DNA of 64,000 bases from Hyaloperonospora brassicae (GCA_947650285.1 CANTFL010001352.1:186001-250000); one strand, 5' to 3'. Shown: positions 11,301-20,757, counted from the first letter of the stretch. A program made the numbers and translations. The notes: generated by a model from the letters alone, not told the origin.

Positions 11301-12401
11301 GCGAAATACCCTCTGCTTCGTACCGAGTCAGCAGATGGTGCAGACCCAACAACTTCCTTGCCATATGCTGTCCAAACCTTGTGTCGACTGGAAATGCTGC
11401 AAGCCGAATACTACATGAGGAAGAGCGTAGCTGTCTCTCAATCTGCGAGTAGTCTTGTCACCAGCTTTCTCGCAGAGCTGGACTTGTGCCTACAAGAGCG
11501 AAACGTAAAGGTGCTGGACCAGATGGCAAAGATTGGTTTTTTGATCGGATGGGAAAGCCTCATTTCGTCTCATGGAAAGGAGTTGTACATGATTTCCGAC
11601 GCTTGGGTCGCCATCAAATGTCTCGATACATTCTCTTTTCAGCTTTTTGAAGGGGCTGACATGGAAGTGGTGCTCGAAAAGCAAGAAGGCGCAGGCTACG
11701 TGATCAAAGTTCCAGTGCCTTCGACTGAGTTTCCGCAACTCCCGGAGAGCTTGAGGATAGGCGGATTGATTAGCGTCACGGCCGTGTTGTTTACCCAAGG
11801 CATTAACGAGATGCAGAGCTTGGCAAACATGGTGGGACATTCTGGGGTGTCGATTCAGCGCACGATAAATAGCACCAGCCTCCATACCATTTCAGAATAC
11901 TACAGTCGCTTTACCGATGTCTGTGGGACCGGGATGTCCGAAGCGAGTGTGGGCTCGCATCCGGACGAGATCTTGCGTAACTTGCGCACGAGTGTGGAGT
12001 GCGAAAACTCGGCATCAAAGAACACGTGCATTTTGTTGCACGCCGCGGACGCAGTGCGCAGTCTCAATGGCGGTCGAGTCACCTATTGCAAGTCCGGCAA
12101 AGACCGAACAGCAATGAGCACTACACTCGAACAGGCTAGACTTTTGGTCCAACGAAAACGTCACGTGCTTCAAGAGATCGAGTCGGGAAGTGCCAGCGAG
12201 TACGGGCCGCTCGAAGAAGTGAAGGAAGTGGCCAATATTATGCGCGAGTTTGGCGTCCGCATCCATATCGCCAAGAAGAATGTTGGCCGGTTCAAGTACT
12301 CGTTCAACTCATTGCAGCGCAAGTTGCTGCCTGAGATTTATCGGCCGCCGATGTCCACAATACAAGATATGGTGACGTCAGTGACAACGCGGGATTCCTG
12401 A
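8370..12401 (+). CDS. INPP4-type phosphatidylinositol-3,4-bisphosphate 4-phosphatase
   Basis: This 1343-aa protein is encoded without introns. Near the C-terminus (Cys about residue 1240) is the CX5R signature TYCKSGKDRTAMS, nearly the CKSAKDRT loop of type I/II inositol-polyphosphate 4-phosphatases, which remove the 4-phosphate from PI(3,4)P2 on endosomal and plasma membranes. The long N-terminal part contains C2-like beta-rich segments (around residues 190-330 and 400-620), consistent with membrane binding in this family. The flanking HAADAVRSLNGG and the C-terminal FKYSFNSLQRKLLPEIYRPP also fit INPP4. It is longer than the animal enzymes (about 900-1000 aa) because of low-complexity inserts, including an Asp run from a GAC repeat near 8406-8427. 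The start at 8370 is the first ATG in frame. Its 3' end lies 213 bp from the convergent eIF4-like gene. Confidence 0.85.
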   Translation: MTAPSSPNLMRFDDDDDDDAATAAALPLPLTPTSVSSADSTASRASPPPSPVDNAPRSAAGDHHALHFFVSCQNVDGTSLVSSARSAHTIVRGALSRLSSAANLNSAKSQREKPPTEVNVEVRVLEETLVSSAVAGPVVLPVKPVHTGITNGRSRHTSVASETDVSGDGRAENAQPLALATDDRLSSPLSSAPSDSYWSERRKSRDPRFSVGFCVHCSNVAEFDRHVQIYVMIPDEGTSSNRYSHVFGNALTSFQEMYSVAKSGTRKREMTLPVHSSVLDGATVTLQFADIQPQQPSLFATQHKIFKSFLFYPLMKEEHAELQVADAKLAVEEATEVEFSVKIPLQLLRVCQSELLQMYDAWKLRYNYNRKQHCCFVNDAEALNFGYDVFRVQVVCGRGLRTRSRASSSTTASSAEQDMMIERGSRPSRTSGFAKGLTGGREGFVSRIKAGKWGSSHASSFASHYSDFTDTGGETASSIHPFVVVKYEDGMHGNQEFTIGKTNTEYDAPDPVWSTNKCAGTKCPHGKPNDKFYASTTLNSRVVVSPVNALKQFLFYRSSMSGQQLVGWLRFQVYNEHYSYMSGIENELIGEVIIPLQSVREAMTAEETTVFDDDESAEDSTIGNHAAKSHQVVTSLTLVDWFDVRPPSTDEVCGRIQLRVNILLANPLEVTSDTLLSPASRTLSANSRRHRRVADSSPPPDDSIIESKIPLNFLYPHVLNIRKHLTEVTEMIRLTEQLVKEERTFKSSLHKKRADIQGMPTNLHVSYFRIFRRFGSQSVSSSRMDRQATAQDSFDLEDSSVRRCSYETISIQERVVGSETHATVTCGAPTAHAMGLRDCGLREMELEMHNFVAILEKCNPQHTGGPVEDSNCYVAEDSSEVYYPPFEDECEAEVENDILSSVSSTSCDSVSVEDADSPTATALASSKPELRRKTSTYSVMARKAATVRAKAMSNNRFVKKRNSRQLDQVSDVKTAAYAKYPLLRTESADGADPTTSLPYAVQTLCRLEMLQAEYYMRKSVAVSQSASSLVTSFLAELDLCLQERNVKVLDQMAKIGFLIGWESLISSHGKELYMISDAWVAIKCLDTFSFQLFEGADMEVVLEKQEGAGYVIKVPVPSTEFPQLPESLRIGGLISVTAVLFTQGINEMQSLANMVGHSGVSIQRTINSTSLHTISEYYSRFTDVCGTGMSEASVGSHPDEILRNLRTSVECENSASKNTCILLHAADAVRSLNGGRVTYCKSGKDRTAMSTTLEQARLLVQRKRHVLQEIESGSASEYGPLEEVKEVANIMREFGVRIHIAKKNVGRFKYSFNSLQRKLLPEIYRPPMSTIQDMVTSVTTRDS

Positions 12402-12614
12402 CTAAACAAAGCAAACGACACATCAAGTGAGTGAATTCGATGCACGTATTCATTCGAAATGGTATCTTAGACACGCATGTCGAGACGAGCGAGCTCAAGT
12501 CGACTATGTAGCAGGTGGATGACTACCAGCACCATAGTGGCCGTGGCCTCCAGATGCGCTGAGAGCAGTGACAACTTTCTGCCGTCCCTGCTCTTTGCAC
12601 CCTCGCGCATATAT

Positions 12615-13868
12615 CTATTCGTCCGCCTCCTCCTCGCTTTCCTCTTCCGGCGTCTCGAGCCACGTGAGCCACGCCGACGTCTGGACAATCGCCTTCATGC
12701 GTCCAGGCACGTCTCCGTCGACGTCGTACTTGTGTTCCAAAAAGCCCGCTTCGTCGATGATGTCCAGACTGTACAGCGCCATAAAGCACTTTTCCAGCAC
12801 GCCCGTGGGAAAGTCGTACTTGTTCAAAAAGATCTGCAACGCGTACAGCGCCTGCATCTGGTCCTTCTTGTCCGATCCGTCCATGCCGAGCTTCAGCAGC
12901 TCTCCGTACGCAGGCATAGCGATCCAGTTGGCGCTCGACTTGGCGACGTCTTCGGCAGCCGCCGTCACCATCTCAAACAGCATGGCCCCACTTGGTCGCC
13001 CATTGGCTGCAAACGCTTCCTGCGCCACCGCCGCGAGCTCCTCACCCTTCTTGCCGCTTGCCAGCACTTGTCGCATCGTCTCGCGGTCCTTCTCCGCCTG
13101 CTGCGCCAGCTCTTCGTCCTGCTGCTTCTTCGCTTCCGCCGCTTGGCGCTTGGCTTCTTCCGCCGCGAGTCGCTCCTCTTCGGCCTTTTTCTTGCGCTCC
13201 TCCCGCTTCTGCTGCGCGCGCAGCTTCTTCTCCGACAGCGGCTCTGGCTCCGGCGTCGCGGCCGTCTTCCTCGCCACCGGCTCGTCGTGTCTCGATCCCA
13301 ACCGAACAGCGCCCAACGACGTCGTCACGTCGTCGGAGCCGCGCGCAGCAAACCGACCTGCAGCCCGTCCCCCGCCCGTGAAGCGGCCGCCACCTGCACT
13401 GGCCATGTCACCGGCCTCTCGGAACGAGCTCAGCCGTCCGCTGCCGCTGCTCGTGGCCCGCACGTCCCCCGACGCTTCGCCCCGTCGCGCCAAATTCAAC
13501 CGCATGTGCGCCGGCCGCTCCTCTGCTTGGAACGCGTCCCGAGACGGACGTTCGAAGCGCGACGACGCCGCCGCACCACCGCCGCCGCCTCTCCAATTGC
13601 TACCGCCGTTGCCGCTGCTGCTCTCGTCCATGCGACTGCTGCTGCGGTCGCCGCGCCACTGGTCCGACTGGTCACTGCGCGACTGGTCGTTGCGGTCGCC
13701 GTAGCGGTCGCTGCTGTAGCGGTCGCCGCCCCGTCCGCCGCCTCGGAAGTTGCCCGTGTCGTCGTCGGCGCGCGCGCGCGGTCCAGAGGGCAGCGACGCT
13801 TCGGGGATGTAGGCCGCGGCCTTGTCGCCGAGGAACTCGCCGAGGCCAATCTTTTTCGCACGCACCAT
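12615..13868 (-). CDS. eIF4B/eIF4G-like translation factor with C-terminal W2 domain
   Basis: This 417-aa protein starts MVRAKKIGLGEFLGDKAA, resembling the conserved N-terminal (S)LxxFL motif of eIF4B. It continues with an RG/DR-rich disordered region (about residues 40-110), an RPAHMRLNLARR segment like the RLNLxPR motif of eIF4B/eIF4G-family proteins, a charged KKxE-rich helix (about 210-260), and a C-terminal all-helical W2/eIF5C-type domain (about 275-405: QALYALQIFLNKYDFPTG, FMALYSLDIIDEAGFLEH, ending SAWLTWLETPEEESEEEADE). The W2 acidic/aromatic tail is typical of eIF5, eIF2B-epsilon and eIF4G. A role in assembling initiation factors in the cytoplasm is inferred. An in-frame extension to 14183 is open, but it is compositionally unlike the protein and starts in the promoter repeats, so 13868 is preferred. 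Confidence 0.7.
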   Translation of the reverse strand: MVRAKKIGLGEFLGDKAAAYIPEASLPSGPRARADDDTGNFRGGGRGGDRYSSDRYGDRNDQSRSDQSDQWRGDRSSSRMDESSSGNGGSNWRGGGGGAAASSRFERPSRDAFQAEERPAHMRLNLARRGEASGDVRATSSGSGRLSSFREAGDMASAGGGRFTGGGRAAGRFAARGSDDVTTSLGAVRLGSRHDEPVARKTAATPEPEPLSEKKLRAQQKREERKKKAEEERLAAEEAKRQAAEAKKQQDEELAQQAEKDRETMRQVLASGKKGEELAAVAQEAFAANGRPSGAMLFEMVTAAAEDVAKSSANWIAMPAYGELLKLGMDGSDKKDQMQALYALQIFLNKYDFPTGVLEKCFMALYSLDIIDEAGFLEHKYDVDGDVPGRMKAIVQTSAWLTWLETPEEESEEEADE

Positions 13869-13895
13869 CTTGTGACGAGGAGCTCCGGAATGAAC

Positions 13896-13998
13896 GGGGG
13901 GGGGGGGCGAGCGACCACTCGATGGAGGGTTATGGCTAAGTAGAGAGAGGCGGGGAGCGATCACTCGATAGAGGGTTATGGCTAACGAGAGAGGAGGG
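13896..13998 (+). repeat. Poly-G tract and 46-bp tandem duplication
   Basis: A run of 12 G (13896-13907) is followed by two imperfect copies of a 46-bp unit (13909-13954 and 13955-13998), each containing CACTCGAT(G/A)GAGGGTTATG. They lie directly upstream of the eIF4-like start (minus strand), so they are in its promoter or 5' UTR. Confidence 0.65.
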
Positions 13999-14834
13999 GC
14001 GGAGGGAGGAGGGGAGAGGCAACGCCGGGTTGGCTGGCGGGCGGCGCGGTGGTGTGTGCCACACACGACGAGACGCGGTCGAGGTTTTTTCGATGCCCTC
14101 ACCATCTGTGAAGTGGCACGGGCGGCGGCTGTTGTTGGTTGTGGAAGTAGACGCGTGTAGCTGAGTTTGACGTTCTCGCGCATTGGTTATGGTCGACGTG
14201 ACTTGCAGATCGTAAAAAAGGTATTGACGAACGTTGAGGAGCACTCAATGTCATACGTGTCATGCGACTTCTTCTTTCATGGCAGCTCATGCCGTGTCGC
14301 GCAGGTTGGCAGGCAGACAACCGATTTGTCGAAAAAAAGTTGTGGACGGAGCATGACTCGTGGCAGATAGCTGGGCGCAGAAATCCGCTGCAAATGTCAC
14401 CGAGTTCATCTCCTCGTTATTCAGGCCGTATTCCTTACGTGTGCAACAATAGAGAGGCAGCCTCACGATCATCTCGATCGTTGTCACAGGGTGACACGGC
14501 AGTTGCCCCGGTACCGATTGTGCAAACCTGTCTACAATGCGTGATCGTTCACCAAAATGTCGACCACAAGGAGACTAACGATTGAGAAATCGACGACGCA
14601 TGGAGATCAAATGAACCCGTCACTTCGCACAGATTGTCGCGTCCATACTAATTGCACTCAACCCGACGCATGTCTTCTCAATCCAATTGTCGACTCGTGC
14701 GCTACCGCTTTACTTTTCATAAGTATCTTATGTTCCCCCTCCTCACCAGAAAAACCAACACTTGACCAACGTGTCTGACACTCTGACTTCTTATATCCTC
14801 CTCAATCCATTCCCATCGTCTTCTTCGCGCCCGA

Positions 14835-14842
14835 TATAAAAA
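14835..14842 (+). promoter_or_regulatory. TATA-like element
   Basis: TATAAAAA lies 75 bp upstream of the ATG at 14917, a plausible core promoter spacing. Oomycete promoters often lack TATA boxes, so this is tentative. Confidence 0.35.
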
Positions 14843-14916
14843 TCGAAGAGCTCCGTCCCCATCACATACGTTCGTCATACCTCAAGTCTCAGCATCGCAC
14901 GCAACCAAACGATAAC

Positions 14917-17160
14917 ATGGCTACAGACGAGTCTCACGCAGCAACAGCAACAGCAACTGCAACTGCAACAGCAGCCAAGAGCCCATTCTACCTGAAGAAC
15001 GCCCTATTGTCGATGCTGTCGCTCTACGTCGCCCACCAAATCGGCGGCTACCTCTTGAGCCGAGAAGATCCGATTGTCTGCTCTGTGCACGTGAACGACC
15101 ACTCGTGGGTGGGCGAGAGGCGCTACGAGTCGCTGCGGTTCTTCGACCCGAAGAAGACGCACCACGAGACCCAATACGTTGCCATGCGGGACGGCACGGA
15201 CTTGGCGGTCGACACGTACTTAGCAGAGTACCTCCACGCGACTCAGCAGCAAGTGCCGACAGTGCTCTTCTTTACCCGTCACGGTCGGGGCTACACGCTC
15301 GACTTGCCCTTTGCTCTCTTTGCACAGTATGAACGCAAGTTCACGAACCCCCGCGTGAATGCCTATATCCAGCGCCTGGTCACCAATGGGTACGCGTGGG
15401 TGGCTGTCGACGTCCGGGGTACAGGGGCTTCAGCAGGCACGAAGGCGTATGACTTTGCCGACAGTGAGGTTCGAGATGCTTACGATGTGATTGAGTGGGT
15501 CACGCAGCAAGTTTGGAGCAATGGAGACGTTGCAGTCTTCGGACAGGGACTGGATGGAGTTGGCGCTCTGTTGGCGGCAGCGAGTGGTCATAAGGCACTG
15601 AAAGCTGTGTCGGTGAATAGTGCACCGATTGACGTGTTTCAGGACGTGTTGTTCCCGGGAGGTGTGAAGAACGTCAAGGCATTGCGTGACTGGGCGTCGT
15701 TCACGAGCGCAACCGATCGGCAGGTCCGGTGGGACGCGATCCCGACGCTCAAACCGAGACTGATGCTCAAACACTTTGGAGGGAACGTCTACCGCGTGGA
15801 TGACGACGAAGCGAAGTTTGACACGTACATTGATCAGCACATGGCAAATTTGAATCTAGATGCGGAGCTCATGGACGTGCAGTTTCGAGACGATAAGTTT
15901 GCGTCGAGCAATGTCACGACGGAGCAGTTGGACGCGATTCGTCATCTTGGCGCCATTGCAGCTTCAGGCGTCGCGCTACAGATGTCGGCTGGGTTCTTTG
16001 AGATGGGCGTGGCACGCTCTAGTATCTTGCTGTTCAAGTACTTGACGAATACACTGGACGAGGACACATCGTCGCTGCTGCCCGTGCTGCCGAACGAAGC
16101 GGTACAGGCCGTGGAAAAGGACGCTACGCACTATCGGCTGACGTTGGGACCGTGGAGTCACGGCGGTGTTGACAACGCAGACCCGTTTGCGTTGTCGAAA
16201 CAAAAGTGCTTTTACCACCTGGACGAAGTGAGTCGCTTCTTCGATCACCACATGTACGCTAACCGCCGCACGATCACGAAACTTGACACAGAGCTACCTG
16301 TGCACTACTTTACCATGGCGCACAACCGCTGGAAAGAGTCGAGCACGTGGCCACCGACTCATGTAGTGGACATGACGTTCTACCTTGGTGCTAGCCGGGA
16401 GTTTCAGTCCGAGCCTGAGACCGAGACGAGCCATGTGACTCGCAACGTGTCGACGAAGCCAATGCTGGAAGACGTGTCGCGCTGGAGCATGCTCGATCAT
16501 TTGTTCGGCCTGCGCCCCATGTACTACACTGATCGCACGTCACTGGCTGACCAGTACGTGACGTTCCTGACCCCAGAGCTACCGCTGACCGAAGTCACGG
16601 GCGAAGCAGAGCTGCGTCTTTTTTTCTCGGTCAACCAGTCTGCTGTCAACCTCGTGGCTTACCTTGAAGACGTCGATCTCACCGCTCCGTTTCCGAACGA
16701 GAACAAACGCTCTGGTGTCACGTACATCACAGAGGCGCTGTTGAATCCGATGCACAACACGATCCGTCCGGATGCAAATGTGCACTCGTTCAAGCGTGCC
16801 GACTCGCGTGAAATCGTGCCTGGACAAGTGTACGAAGCCTGTTTTCGCTTTCAGCCGACGTCGTACGTCGTCAAGCGGAACCACCAGATCCGTGTTGCTG
16901 TGGGCGTTGCCAGCCCACCAGACTTTGACTCGATCAACGGGCAGGAAGCCACAACGCTCACGATCCACTTTGGAGGTGCCTATCCGACGAAGCTCACGTT
17001 GCCGTCTTACGCAGGTGTGTACGAAGCGAACATTGTGCCGCGTGTGGAGATTGAGGAAGAAGAGCTGGAATCGGCTTCGACTGAGGAATCCGAAAAGCTC
17101 TCAAAAGAAGAGGTTGTGGACAATCTGTCTGATGGGTCCGATGCGAGGGATGAGCTGTAG
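14917..17160 (+). CDS. S15/CocE-type alpha/beta hydrolase homologue lacking the nucleophile serine
   Basis: This 747-aa protein is intronless. It has an N-terminal Ala/Thr repeat, a hydrophobic anchor (about residues 25-48, NALLSMLSLYVAHQIGGYLL), an X-Pro dipeptidyl-peptidase/CocE alpha-beta hydrolase core (VDVRGTGASAG; LGPWSHGG with His near 415) and the C-terminal jelly-roll domain (NHQIRVAVGVASPPDF). In this family the nucleophile sits in GxSYxG; here the loop reads FGQGLDGVG, with Gly (codon GGA, 15547-15549, residue 211) in the serine position. The fold and the other motifs are kept, so it may be a pseudo-hydrolase or use another residue. Membrane-tethered by inference. It is transcribed away from the eIF4-like gene and converges on the UBL gene. 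Confidence 0.8.
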   Translation: MATDESHAATATATATATAAKSPFYLKNALLSMLSLYVAHQIGGYLLSREDPIVCSVHVNDHSWVGERRYESLRFFDPKKTHHETQYVAMRDGTDLAVDTYLAEYLHATQQQVPTVLFFTRHGRGYTLDLPFALFAQYERKFTNPRVNAYIQRLVTNGYAWVAVDVRGTGASAGTKAYDFADSEVRDAYDVIEWVTQQVWSNGDVAVFGQGLDGVGALLAAASGHKALKAVSVNSAPIDVFQDVLFPGGVKNVKALRDWASFTSATDRQVRWDAIPTLKPRLMLKHFGGNVYRVDDDEAKFDTYIDQHMANLNLDAELMDVQFRDDKFASSNVTTEQLDAIRHLGAIAASGVALQMSAGFFEMGVARSSILLFKYLTNTLDEDTSSLLPVLPNEAVQAVEKDATHYRLTLGPWSHGGVDNADPFALSKQKCFYHLDEVSRFFDHHMYANRRTITKLDTELPVHYFTMAHNRWKESSTWPPTHVVDMTFYLGASREFQSEPETETSHVTRNVSTKPMLEDVSRWSMLDHLFGLRPMYYTDRTSLADQYVTFLTPELPLTEVTGEAELRLFFSVNQSAVNLVAYLEDVDLTAPFPNENKRSGVTYITEALLNPMHNTIRPDANVHSFKRADSREIVPGQVYEACFRFQPTSYVVKRNHQIRVAVGVASPPDFDSINGQEATTLTIHFGGAYPTKLTLPSYAGVYEANIVPRVEIEEEELESASTEESEKLSKEEVVDNLSDGSDARDEL

Positions 17161-18326
17161 ATATGCAATTGGCATACTACGTCGGATGTCAGTGCAGCCA
17201 AGAGACTGCGATCTCGAGCGACAGAGATTGTGGATGCTCGACTGTTTGGCGTCTTTACACCAACTGCGTAGCACTTGCTACTCTCCGAGACGCAATCAGC
17301 TGTCGCTTAGTTGACAAAGCTCAGGCAGTGGCAACGGGGGCTCGAGTGTCGCCATGACATTCATACGAGGACGTCGTCCACTTAGTACTGCGGGCACGAG
17401 TCGCATCAGGCGAAAGGGACGTGCTATCGACAGAAGCCAACGATGCAGACGTGAATGTGAGCAGCAACAACCACATTTGTAACGACGAACACCTGGACAA
17501 CGTGCGAGCATCGCTTCACCAGCCGATGCATAGGTTCGGTTTGCTCCAAAGCTTGACGTACTTGCAAAGAAAGCGTAGCAGGTATCTCATGAGGAAATCG
17601 TATGGAGAGAGCTTACGTTGTACGCAGCAACAGTCGACCTTTACAGTCGAGCTGGACTATTGTTTGCACCGTGTCGTGAAGATTGTATGTACTTGATCCG
17701 AGCTCTCTTTCGTAGGACGCACGTGACGGCATGATACTGAACAAGCTGCAGCAATACGCTCTTTGAAACTCTTTTGCTGTGTTTCGTCATCTCCCATTAT
17801 GCCTACAAAGTCAGTGCTCTACTGAACATTGCCCGAGCTGCAGTACTATGTGCCAAAAGTCGCCACCTACTCGCTAAGCACGATGTCGTTGTGCACCGAG
17901 ATGCAGTCACTCACTGTCATTTCAATGGCGCTTTCGGGTCTCGAAATGGACAACAAACGGCTCGATCGATGCCGTCGCGATCCTTTGAGCTCCACATGCT
18001 GACAAACGGGCCTTCAACTCTCTGGAGTACCCTTCATCAATACAGACACGCGTTCACTTGCACTCCCTTCCTCATATTTCCAGCATTCAAATCTATCTGT
18101 AAACCACAAGAGGTGACACGAATCGAGACAACTTGCTCTGCGAGCGCTTCGATGCAGTCGGATATAGGATCGCACTGCTTATAACTCGGTATCTCCGGCG
18201 CCTTCATAAGTGAGCACGAAACGCACACGCGTGACATCACCCCGACAAGCGCTACTTAGCACATTGCGACATTCGCTCAGTCGTATCCTGCACCGTGATA
18301 CAAGCTACGACAATTCTCACCCGACT
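17161..18326. other. Gene-less convergent intergenic region
   Basis: This 1.2-kb stretch lies between two convergent genes. I see only short frames without family resemblance. Confidence 0.6.
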
Positions 18327-20735
18327 TTAGTCCACTTCATCCAAATCCAAATCCCCATCAGTCCGACTTTCGCTGAGGCGGCGGCGATAACTTGTGGCGA
18401 TATTTTCGTTCGAAGAATGCAATACCGGAGACTCTGGAGGAGTGGATAACGAGGATGATGATGAAGACGACGATGCAGAGGATGGCAAGGAATAGCCCGG
18501 ATCGTCCTCTTGAGCGTCGCTCGTAGTATGTTCTGCTGGACTACTGCTGGCTTCACTCTGCACAAAGCTCCGGACTCCACTGAGAGTCCGGCGCACCACG
18601 TCCAAAAAAGTAGGAAAACTCGCTGCTAAAGTCGAGGAAGATGATCCCGCAGATGCACGTCGTGACCGCTCGTTATCACCACGGCGACTATCCTCATCGA
18701 TATTTTCACGAAATGCTTCAGACGATCGTGCTCGTAGTCGCTCTTCCGAGGCCCCGCTGGTCGTGCCACTAAACTCTTGAGACCTGTCGTCATTTCTAGG
18801 CGTGCGTGGCGAAGGCAATCTTTCCAACGGCGAAGGAGGGCGGTACGCCGACCGCCCTGACTCGACGGCATCGAAGTGCGTGTAGCCGACACTCGACTCA
18901 TTGTCGCTATTGTCCTCATCATTGCCGAACGAAGCCCCGAAAAAATCATTCGAGAGAAAATCATCCAGGTCACGCGCTACTGCACGTTGCTGCTGCTGCT
19001 GCTCGCTTTGGTCGTGTACTTGTGCTTGGGTGCCGTGGCGATACGGTCCTAGCAGCGGAACACGACTTTGATCGCTTTCTTCATCGCTAACGTGCGTGTC
19101 ACGATTCCGTGCGTCGCTGGTACCGAAGGACCTGCCAAGAAAAGGCAACGAAGGCGCCGGAGCGCTTTGAGACAGACTGCTCGAGTCAGACATCGTGCCT
19201 GTGTCGGTGCTGCCGCGCGTCAGCGCAGCAAGCGACGACAGAGATACCGGTGCCACGATCGCGTGGATATGGACATCAATACTGCGTCTTGGCTGGTTCA
19301 CCTCATTCGACGCACTTGGTGACATCGCAATCAAATCCCGAATCGACAGAGTATTGTCCTGCGCTTCCATTGAGGCCGAGACGCTCTCACTCTGTCGTAT
19401 CGCCACGTCTCCGCGGCTACGACGCAACGCAGTTGCACGACGCTCCTGTTGCCGGTGCGACGTGCCTCGCAGCTCGGGACGCAACAACGGGTCCAACAAC
19501 TGCACCGAATCCATCAACAGCCGTCCAAATCGATCAAAAAGTGGAGCCACCAAGTGAGCTGCCTCTGACACTGCATTCGCTTGCAATTCCGCGTCATCTC
19601 CAGTCGTGCCCGAGTCCACACTCTCCTGCTGCACATCGACGTCATCGCCATTGTGATCGTCACCGTCACCACCATCGTCACCATCCTCCGCCTCTTCCTC
19701 ATCACCGTCACCGTCATCACTGCATTCCTCCTCCCCCTCCTCCTCCTCCTCCTCCCCCTCCTCCCCCTCCTCCTCCTCCTCCTCTGCCTCCTTTTCCTCT
19801 TCGTCCTGCCCTCGTGTCGTCTGCACCAGTTGCTCTGCACACAAATCCGCCAGTCGGTCAATGTGCGGCATCATCTCGCGCATGACATTGCGCACGTCGA
19901 CAATCGTGCGGCGCACGTCGGCCCCACCCACTTGTGGCGCACTGGGCACGCGCGTCGTCGGGACGGGCGACATGTGCGCAGCCGACCGGCCCGGCACAGT
20001 CCGCGTGCGGAAGGCCGCCAAGCGGTCCGACTGCACGTCGATCCACTCGTCCCAGCGCGCGGGCCAGCCATGGTAGTGCACCAGCACTTTGTCGTCTGCG
20101 AGCGCCAGCACAGTGCTCTCGAGCCACTGGTTCACCGTGTCCTTGACGTCGAGCCACTGGCCCACAAAGAACCGGCGCAATTGGCGTCGGGGCACTGTCC
20201 CTGTGCCTGTCAATGGCTCGACAAGAGCCGTCGCAAGGACCGTCCGGACCGTCAAGAGCCCCTGCGCCACAGGCTCCACGTCCACTGCCGCCTGCTGCTG
20301 CTCCGTCTCTGTTTCGTCCATTGCTCCCTGTCGCCCCACGTCCGCCACGCGCCCCGTGCGCTGCAGCGCCGACCGCAGCGTCGCTAAGTTCCACGCGGGG
20401 CCGTCGACGGGGCGGCGCGTGGCGGCGCTCGTGGGCCGCGCCGAGCGGCTGTGGGCGACGGGGCGGGCCACGAGCTGCACCGTGTGGCCGTCCTGCAGGT
20501 CGTAGAACGCGAGCGTGACGCCGTCTCGCAGCAGTTTGCCGCGGAAGATGAGCCGCTGGCGGGCGACGGCGACGGACGTGAGGCGCGCGATCTCCACGCG
20601 GAAGGCGGCCACGGACATGGACAGCGCAGCCACGACAGGGAACACGCGTTCGTCGAGCGTCTTGACGCGCAGGTGGAGCGCGTCGGGCGCCGGGGGGCGG
20701 CGCAGCGCGGGCGGCGACGGGGCGGCGTCGGCCAT
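18327..20735 (-). CDS. Ubiquitin-like domain protein with a Tudor/MBT-like module
   Basis: This 802-aa protein has no introns. Residues about 20-95 form a ubiquitin-like domain (LHLRVKTLDERVFPVV, then RQRLIFRGKLLRDGVTL). Residues about 185-250 (FFVGQWLDVKDTVNQWLEST, then VHYHGWPARWDEWIDV) look like a Tudor-knot/MBT-like barrel, with the typical 'HYxGWxxRWDEWI' strand. A long Glu/Asp run follows (about 305-370), then Ser/Arg-rich disorder to the end. UBL proteins of this shape act as adaptors in proteasome or chaperone pathways. The Tudor-like part suggests binding to a modified or structured partner. No catalytic motif is visible, so the specific role is unknown. Confidence 0.65.
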   Translation of the reverse strand: MADAAPSPPALRRPPAPDALHLRVKTLDERVFPVVAALSMSVAAFRVEIARLTSVAVARQRLIFRGKLLRDGVTLAFYDLQDGHTVQLVARPVAHSRSARPTSAATRRPVDGPAWNLATLRSALQRTGRVADVGRQGAMDETETEQQQAAVDVEPVAQGLLTVRTVLATALVEPLTGTGTVPRRQLRRFFVGQWLDVKDTVNQWLESTVLALADDKVLVHYHGWPARWDEWIDVQSDRLAAFRTRTVPGRSAAHMSPVPTTRVPSAPQVGGADVRRTIVDVRNVMREMMPHIDRLADLCAEQLVQTTRGQDEEEKEAEEEEEEGEEGEEEEEEGEEECSDDGDGDEEEAEDGDDGGDGDDHNGDDVDVQQESVDSGTTGDDAELQANAVSEAAHLVAPLFDRFGRLLMDSVQLLDPLLRPELRGTSHRQQERRATALRRSRGDVAIRQSESVSASMEAQDNTLSIRDLIAMSPSASNEVNQPRRSIDVHIHAIVAPVSLSSLAALTRGSTDTGTMSDSSSLSQSAPAPSLPFLGRSFGTSDARNRDTHVSDEESDQSRVPLLGPYRHGTQAQVHDQSEQQQQQRAVARDLDDFLSNDFFGASFGNDEDNSDNESSVGYTHFDAVESGRSAYRPPSPLERLPSPRTPRNDDRSQEFSGTTSGASEERLRARSSEAFRENIDEDSRRGDNERSRRASAGSSSSTLAASFPTFLDVVRRTLSGVRSFVQSEASSSPAEHTTSDAQEDDPGYSLPSSASSSSSSSSLSTPPESPVLHSSNENIATSYRRRLSESRTDGDLDLDEVD

Positions 20736-20757
20736 GGCGGGCAGAGGGGGCGGGGGC

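Larger units (their letters stand above)
13869..14916. other. Divergent intergenic region
   Basis: About 1 kb separates two divergently transcribed genes. The left part is G-rich with repeats; the right part ends in a TATA-like site before the S15-like gene. No ORF here is credible. Confidence 0.6.

Noticed and set aside
12477..13943. 488-codon plus-strand open frame
   Set aside because: It is the complement of the eIF4-like gene and has a low-complexity Arg/Ala/Leu product; GC-rich antisense shadow.
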